Under the pieces are notes generated by a model. It did not search any database, was not told where the DNA came from, and was given only the letters and a program-made list of their open reading frames with translations. Positions 57,871 to 64,000 of a stretch of DNA of 64,000 nucleotides are shown in pieces. Position 1 is the stretch's first letter; each line of letters opens with the position of its first letter. The position numbers were made by a program, and so were the translations under genes. Origin of the DNA: Lojkania enalia (taxonomy: Eukaryota > Ascomycota > Dothideomycetes > Pleosporales); the NCBI GenBank assembly GCA_010094045.1, contig ML986586.1:472859-536858 (forward strand), written 5' to 3'.

Positions 57871-60800
57871 GTCGATAAATCAAAAGTAACCAAAATGGGG
57901 GACGATGGGTACTAGGAAAGACAGAATAGTGAGAGCGAAGCTGAATGAGGGTCGTTGGCGTTCACTGGCATTCCCCCTGTTCAATCCAGTCCAGACGGCA
58001 CCATGGAATACCCGGCCTCAATGCAGCAGCGGCAGCCTTTGTCGCAGAACAGCTGGAGACAGGAACGAGGCACCGGGGGGGCCTGATACGGCAGTGAAGG
58101 GTCAACGGCGGAGGTCTCCAGGCCGTTCGAGGAGAAGGGGAGGAGTCGTTAACAGACGGGAGGCCGTCCTGTGGAAATCTCTAGCTTATGGGGAATGGGC
58201 AGTGGGACCGCTGCCCGCCAGGAACAAACCCTGCATCCCTCCCGGTCCCGAATAAGCCCTCATCGAGCCATAGTCTTTGACACGGCGGGAGTCGCCAAGT
58301 GCTTGGCGACGGGAATCAGCTGGGATTGAGGCGTCTCCCTGGCTTTTTCAGCCTTCGTGGCTCGTCACAACGGCTGACGAGCATTGTCGCGAAAGAATGC
58401 TATCTGTCTAGCTCTGAAACGGCCTTCTTCGTGAATCCTCTGGTACTGTATTGTACCTTTGTACTAGTCGGCCGCCACTTGTTGGCGCCACGTCAAAGGC
58501 GAGACGCCATTTCGCCGTCTTGTGCCTGGTGCAACCCCCCTGCTCCGCGAAAAGTATATCAACCCGGAACGTGGTGCTGCGTAGTCAGCCATCACGGAAC
58601 TCTAGCATGCCCATTGTACGTACGAATTCCGGGGCAGCTGAATCTCATGCCAGATGATCCCGAGCAAAACAGCAAAAATAACTCCTTCGGTCAGACGCAC
58701 GAGGGAGGCCTAGACTCGCTTCGCTTCCCAACGGTCCCAACTGCCCCCTATTAAATGCCCCGTTTGGAGCGGTGCAGCGGCATCAGCATGAAAATAAAAC
58801 AACTGCGCTAGCCTTGGTGCTGACGACTACCCCGTGTCTTCCGGCGTGCGCGTATGTATCTCCCTATTGTTATCGATATGCCACCTGTTCACTAGATTAA
58901 AGTAGTTCAGGGGGTCTCGCAGCGGTCCGCGTGCATGTCTGTCCTGTAAGGCGGCTTCATCTAACGACAAGTAACATCTAGATGGGCGACGAAGAAGGAA
59001 CTTGGCGTCGACCGACAGCTGCTGTTGTCTCAAGTAACCATCCATCACCAAGCGCTGCATTCCTGGGAGACTGCTTACCCATAATGCAAATCTGTTGCCA
59101 CCTTCATCTTCCCAGGCCACTCACGCCGGGTCGTCTGTTTCTTCAAAATCTGTAACAAGTGTACGGAGTCCTAGGTTACGTGGCATCAATTATTACTTTC
59201 ACGAACGGATTATTGCATTCCACTGCGTACGAGATTTAGAGCTCTCGTAGGTCACGCGACCAAAGGGATTTTCAACAATTTGATATGCAAGCATAAACCC
59301 TCCTCACCTATGTTATTGTCCATTACAGTCAAGCTTTGCGCTCTTATAAATCCTACCGGACAACAGCTTATCGCGGTGTTGACACTTCGACAAGCGATTC
59401 TCAACGATTGCCCCTGAAGCTTCTCTTTTCGTACAAAAGGACACCCACATGGCACTGCAACTCCCGTCAAATTAGTCCAAAGCCTTCCCTACGGCCTCAC
59501 ACCCCAAGCTCTCCGATGAAGACCAAGCTTCTTGTACTCATCGAAAATAGTTTAGGGAGAATATGGCCTGATCGTCCTTCACCGGAGTGTAGCTCCGGTC
59601 TCAGAAGCACGCGACCTTGGGCCCTTAAGATTTCTACCATCGCCTTTCTGTTGCGGCTCCTAATTCTAGAGCCCGAATCTCCTAGTTTTATACCACCGGG
59701 GTGAAGTTACAGGCACCAACGGGGCGCATAACGCTGACGGTTCCCATCCTCGGGTGCTAAGCTGGACATTGTTGGGCACCGTTTCTTCGCATAGCTTACA
59801 ACCGAGTGCTCTGTCTTCATTTTGCCGCAAGAAAGTTTTACTGGAAAGTGCCAAGTATACAATCAACCACGGTTTCCTCCTAATCGAAGCGGGTATGTGT
59901 CTTTAGGAGTCTCTAGGTTGTATGATCAGCGGTTAGTAGCGACTAAATGGCAAGAGAATTCGTAAGGCACTTGACCATAAATGCACGAACTCAAGAAAAT
60001 ATGTCTAGCCTAACTCCACATTTATTTGCATCTCGTGGCGCAAAGTTCCGGGGATATGGTCAGTTCCCCAGACCTTGTGACTCAACTGGTGATATTGGCC
60101 CGCAATTAGGCTGGGGGCCATTGCAAACCGCTATGGGGAGACTAAGACGCTCGATCGATATCAAGAACAAATTCTGTTAGTCAGAGAACGAACAGGCAGC
60201 AAACATTTGACGATGAATCACTCAGCAGTAGCAGGCTGACTCCCCACTGGCCGTCTTTCGTGTCGAGGAAGCCTCATGCTTAGCTACTTCACTGAGTGGG
60301 TGGCTATGCAGAATAGTCATCCCGGCAGAGCACTCTGTAACATCCGGTGAGGACAAGTTTCTAAAAGAGAGGTGAGACTAAGGATCATACTGGGGCTGGT
60401 GATGCATTGCGCAGGGTGTTGGCCAATAGTCCAGCCAGATGTCCTGTTGCTGTTGCGAGGCGAAGGCGGCGCGCAACAGTGAGAGGAGAGGTGTTCCCAG
60501 CCAATATGTCTGCGCCGTGGCCTAAAGATCAGTCGAGGAATATTTAGAGCGCGGTGAGCAGTCCGCGCGGACGAAGCCCATTCTGCCCTCTTCTCGAGAC
60601 GACGTCGTCGTGGTGGAGCATATCGGTCAGCTTTTCAGGTCGAGTTTATGACATCACCCGCACTCGAATGTTCTCGCGCAAACTGGGCAGCAGCCGACCA
60701 CCAGCCTCGTAGTCTCGCGCCTGACCATCCCGACCGGCCTGACTCTTAACGAGCCCTGCTATCTTCTCTTCTCCTGCTTCTACATACGCGCCTCTATCCA

Positions 60801-61144
60801 CCCCCAACCCCAAGCCCACTGCTGCCTTTTCTATCGCCGTCAGAACGTGTAGATCAACCCACGCACACCAGATCCAATTGCTAGTCCGCCCCGCGATCGG
60901 CAACCCTCTGCGCAAACACTCGCGCAGCTCCGCCCACTACTCATCCCAGCCGCGCATCACAACAGCAGCACCGACTGGTCGAGCAGGCGAGCTTCGACTG
61001 TTCCCACAACTCGACCATTATTGATTCTCCTACTACACATTGCCCGACTCCTCGAGTCCCTGTGGAGAGCATCCCGCGCATTCTCCCAACGAGCCCCCGC
61101 TTCCAGGTGCTTTCTTCGCCCTCTCGCAGCCGTACGCAGCCGCC
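57871..61144. other. Gene-free divergent region upstream of the DUF3824 gene
   Basis: No gene was recognised in 3.3 kb. Frames of 116-151 codons at 57905-58754 (+) and 122 codons at 59336-59704 (+) have no family signal and no splice partners. The last ~300 bp (about 60830-61144) are CT-rich and probably leader of the next gene. Confidence 0.4.
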
Positions 61145-63688
61145 ATGTCCACAGTATACAGAGAGCGGGAGAGGGACTGGGAAACGTCTTCCCGCGGCGG
61201 AGGCCACACCTACACCACAGTCAAACGCTACAAGATCCCGGACCACAGCTTGGAAGAGGACAGCTACGAGTCCGAGCTGCACGTCGTCCGCCGCGAGCGC
61301 GAGCCGGTCCAGGAGCGCCGTGAAGTTCGCGAATACATCGTTGACCGAGACGACCCGTCGCCTCGAGAACGCGATGTACGGGAGTACCGCTTCGTAGAGC
61401 GCGAAGTTGAGCGATCGCCATCACCCCCTCGCCGCGAAATTCGGGAATACCGGATCGAGCGTGAGGTAGAACGATCTCCTTCGCCTCCTCCGGGTCCTTA
61501 CGAGCTCGAGAGATACTCCAGGTCTACAGAATTCTTCCGTCCTGAACAGCCGGCCCCGCAACCCATCATCATCCGCCAGGAAGCACCGCAGCCGATTATT
61601 CTGCAGGAAACCGCACCCCAGCCAATCATTGTCCGACGAGAAGAGCCGTCGTACGAAATCATCGAACGATCTGAAGTCGTGGAAGACCGGCAAGTTGCTC
61701 GCCGCGAGCCGCGACGAGACGAGGATTACTATTACGAACGTAAAGTGAAAGAGGTTGATAGAGGGGGTCGTCGTGAAGAGTCTTATTACGATGAGCGCGA
61801 GTATGGCAGAGACCGTTGGCGCGATCGTGACGCCTATAGCGATGATGACGTCGTCTTCGTTCGTAAAGAGAAGGACACCTGGGGCAGAGATTCTAGTCCT
61901 CATCATCGCCGACATCTTGCGGAAGGCGTTATTGGCGGAATTGCTGCAGCTGAACTCGTGAGACATCATCGAAAGAAGCAGGGCGAAGACCCTGGACATC
62001 ATGTCCGTCAAGCCGTCGGTTACGGCGCTCTAGGAGCTGTAGGCGCTGAGGCTATTAGTAGGTTTAGATCTCGCTCCAGGTCTAATTCTTCAGAACGTGG
62101 GCGTAGGCATCACCGAAGCCGCTCAATGTCAAAGACGAGGAAGCTCGGGACACTTGCCGCTGTCGCCGGAATCGGGGCTCTTGCATATGCAGTCGGAAAA
62201 GGAAAGAGCAATAATAATACCACAATTATCGAAGATCGTAGGAGTAGGTCAAGGAGGCGAAGGTCTTCTGTCTCAGTCATTAGCGATGGCGAACGGGGAC
62301 GCTCTGAGAGTAGACATATGGATCCTGAACACCGCAATCGTCGAGCTGCGCAAGTAGGACTTGCTTCCGCCGCGGTCGCTGGGCTTGTCGAACACAAGCG
62401 AGAGAAGTCGCGTAGGCGAAAGGGGGAGCGAAGTCATAGTCGAATTCGACAGGGTGTGCCAATCGCTGCCGCCGGCGTTGCTGGAGCAGCTGTGACCGGA
62501 CTGTATGAGAAGCACAAAGCTAGGAAGGAGGCTAGGGAGGCCTCAAGGTCGAGGTCGAGGTCGAGGTCAAGATCAAGATCCAGGTCGGTACACTCCGGCT
62601 CCCGGCGCCGTAGCACAGCCAGTGACACAGCCCTTGTAGAGTACGGTGGTGATCCTATTTATACTGACCCCGCTGCGAGTAGCTATGGTCGGCGGCCTCG
62701 TGACTTTGACGATCCGGCGGACTATAGATACAGGCGTCGGGGCTCGAGTTCTTCCTCGGAAGGCAGACACCGGCATCGTTCAAGCCGCAGCCGGAGTAAG
62801 AGTCGCACCCGGAAGGCGGCAGAGACAGCTGCAGTTGCAGGCGTGGCTGGTTTGGCCGCCCACGAAGCTGCGAAGAGGAGGGATCGGAAGAAGGCTGAAA
62901 AGGAGCGCCAGCGTAAGTTGATATAGCGAAAATGAACAAAGAACTGCTTCTGAATCCCGCCAGGACAAGAAGACTCAGCCTATTCTACTGGCAGCTATAG
63001 CCCTCCTACCGTTGCTAGCACTTCCGATCCGCGGTATTATCCTGAAACGAATTATTTTCCCCCACCTCCAACACAGCCCATAGATCCTCAGTATCAACAA
63101 ACCCCCCCATTCAATCAACCTTATAATCCAGCCGATTATGCACCGCCTAGCAACCTTCCACCACATCCTGGATACACGCCACCCCCCGCCGCCCCGGAGC
63201 CCGGTAATCCATATGCCAATGATCCTAGATATCGGCGCCCGGATGACAATGTGAGTGCTCCACCTGTTCCCGAGCACATCAACCATGGTGGGTCTAGGCT
63301 TTCGCCTACCCATGTCAATGGCATGGCTAATTCGTCCCCTTCCTCAGATCGTGTAAAGAGTCCCGTTGCACCATCTCCGGTCCAGGCTACAAAATCGGTA
63401 CAATTTGATCTCAACCCGCAGGAGCAATCCCTTGAGCACTCACCATGTCGTCATCCGATTGATGGTGGAGATGACCATAGACGGGGAGAAGGAAGAGATG
63501 AAAGGGGCAGAAGTCGCAATATCAATGGTGTAAAAACGTCTCAACGGCGCGGAGACTCTCCGGATTCTGTCGCTTCCGACGATACAATCGAACTTCCACC
63601 GCGCTTTGATGAACACGGCCGGCGGAAAGGTGATGACCCGTTGGCAGACAGGTTGGAGGACGTTCTTACTGGGCTCCTTAGAGTATAG
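61145..63688 (+). CDS. DUF3824-type SR-rich fungal protein
   Basis: Two exons (61145-62912, 62964-63688; 51-nt intron) give about 830 residues. The N-terminal third is extremely rich in Arg and Glu (RERERDW, REVREYIVDRDD, REYRFVEREVERSPSPPRRE), then Pro/Gln repeats (PAPQPIIIRQEAPQPIILQE). From about residue 257 to 576 six short Gly/Ala-rich hydrophobic segments alternate with Arg/Lys/His/Ser blocks, including a pure SR run (62543-62587). Exon 2 encodes a Pro/Tyr-rich region (PPPPTQPIDPQYQQTPPFNQ) and ends GDDPLADRLEDVLTGLLRV, a C-terminus I recall from fungal DUF3824 proteins. The function is unknown; published annotations use only the DUF name. The ATG at 61145 is the first in frame; upstream in-frame codons lack an ATG. 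Confidence 0.82.
62543..62587 (+). repeat. SR-encoding hexanucleotide repeat
   Basis: A (TCRAGR)n run encodes alternating Ser-Arg in the DUF3824 gene. The near-identical AGGTCG units suggest recent expansion and a length that could vary between strains. Confidence 0.7.
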
Positions 63689-64000
63689 ATAACTTATTAG
63701 CTTTTCTTTTTGTGTTCGGTTTTCTTCCACCATTATTTTGTTTTCTTGTATTTTTGAACCAACCTGTATTTGCGTCTGGGATTTTATTGACAGTTTTTTT
63801 GGGGACGATTGTCTTCTGATTTTCTTGTCTTCTTCTCTTTTTACCTCGGATATAAGCCTTCTTTTCTTTTTTCATTCCTATTCTTATTCCCCCGGGTTTG
63901 GTTCGTCGATGATCATGTACGTTCACGAGATTATGAATGATACGGCAGCTGCGATATCAAAATGCATCATTATTGATAAAAAGCTATATGATCCAAATAT
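63689..64000. other. T-rich 3' region
   Basis: After the DUF3824 stop the plus strand is strongly T-rich to about 63900, probably the 3' UTR and terminator region. The opposite-strand frame 63678-63926 is a Lys-rich artefact of this composition. Confidence 0.4.

Noticed and set aside
61421..62011. 196-codon antisense frame within the DUF3824 gene
   Set aside because: The composition is the complement of Arg/Glu-rich codons on the real strand; it is an artefact of biased composition.

Overview
This window is nuclear DNA of a filamentous ascomycete (Pezizomycotina). Three things point there. Almost every gene is split by short introns (47-65 nt is typical) with GTANGT-type donors and CTAAC-like branch sites. 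Genes lie on both strands without operons. Several families are fungal or Pezizomycotina-specific: a HAM1-like protein, a DUF3824 protein, a Zn2Cys6 factor, a homeodomain-C2H2 fusion and fungal-type Nma111. I cannot name the class or species. I see no rRNA, no convincing tRNA, no CRISPR array and no intact transposon. One run of 70 Ns (55474-55543) marks an assembly gap.

Layout. 1-1812 (-) is the 5' part of NAD-dependent glutamate dehydrogenase, cut by the window edge. After an apparently gene-poor stretch come GPN3 (-) and S-adenosylmethionine synthetase (+), which share a 395-bp divergent promoter. Next are a WW-domain protein (+), a gene-free region with little recognisable content, and a homeodomain/C2H2 transcription factor (+) convergent with a HAM1-like gene (-). 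Malic enzyme (+) is divergent from HAM1. A decayed small basic-protein gene lies at about 22.4-23.0 kb, followed by the nuclear HtrA-type protease NMA111 (+). From 28.4 to 35.6 kb lie a Zn2Cys6 regulator, a 111-residue single-span membrane protein and a cytochrome P450, all on +. Trehalose-6-phosphate synthase (-) is divergent from a HIRIP3-like histone-chaperone gene (+). AP-1 beta-adaptin (+), VID27 (+), an APC-family permease (+), an acyltransferase-3 membrane protein (-) and a DUF3824 SR-rich protein (+) complete the set.

The genes are mostly core metabolism (nitrogen and one-carbon metabolism, malate, trehalose), trafficking and nuclear functions. They do not form a pathway cluster. The P450, Zn2Cys6 factor, permease and acyltransferase are several kilobases to more than 20 kb apart, with housekeeping genes between some of them and no biosynthetic core enzyme, so I do not read a secondary-metabolite cluster here. 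I rebuilt exon models by hand from splice signals, reading-frame continuity and family resemblance. Exon limits in the entries are predictions. I found no clear new multi-gene system. The observations most worth following up are alternative N-termini on NMA111 and malic enzyme, an upstream ORF ending two bases before the beta-adaptin start, a disrupted DNA-binding-like gene, six repeated basic/Gly-Ala modules in the DUF3824 protein, and a long hairpin upstream of the permease.
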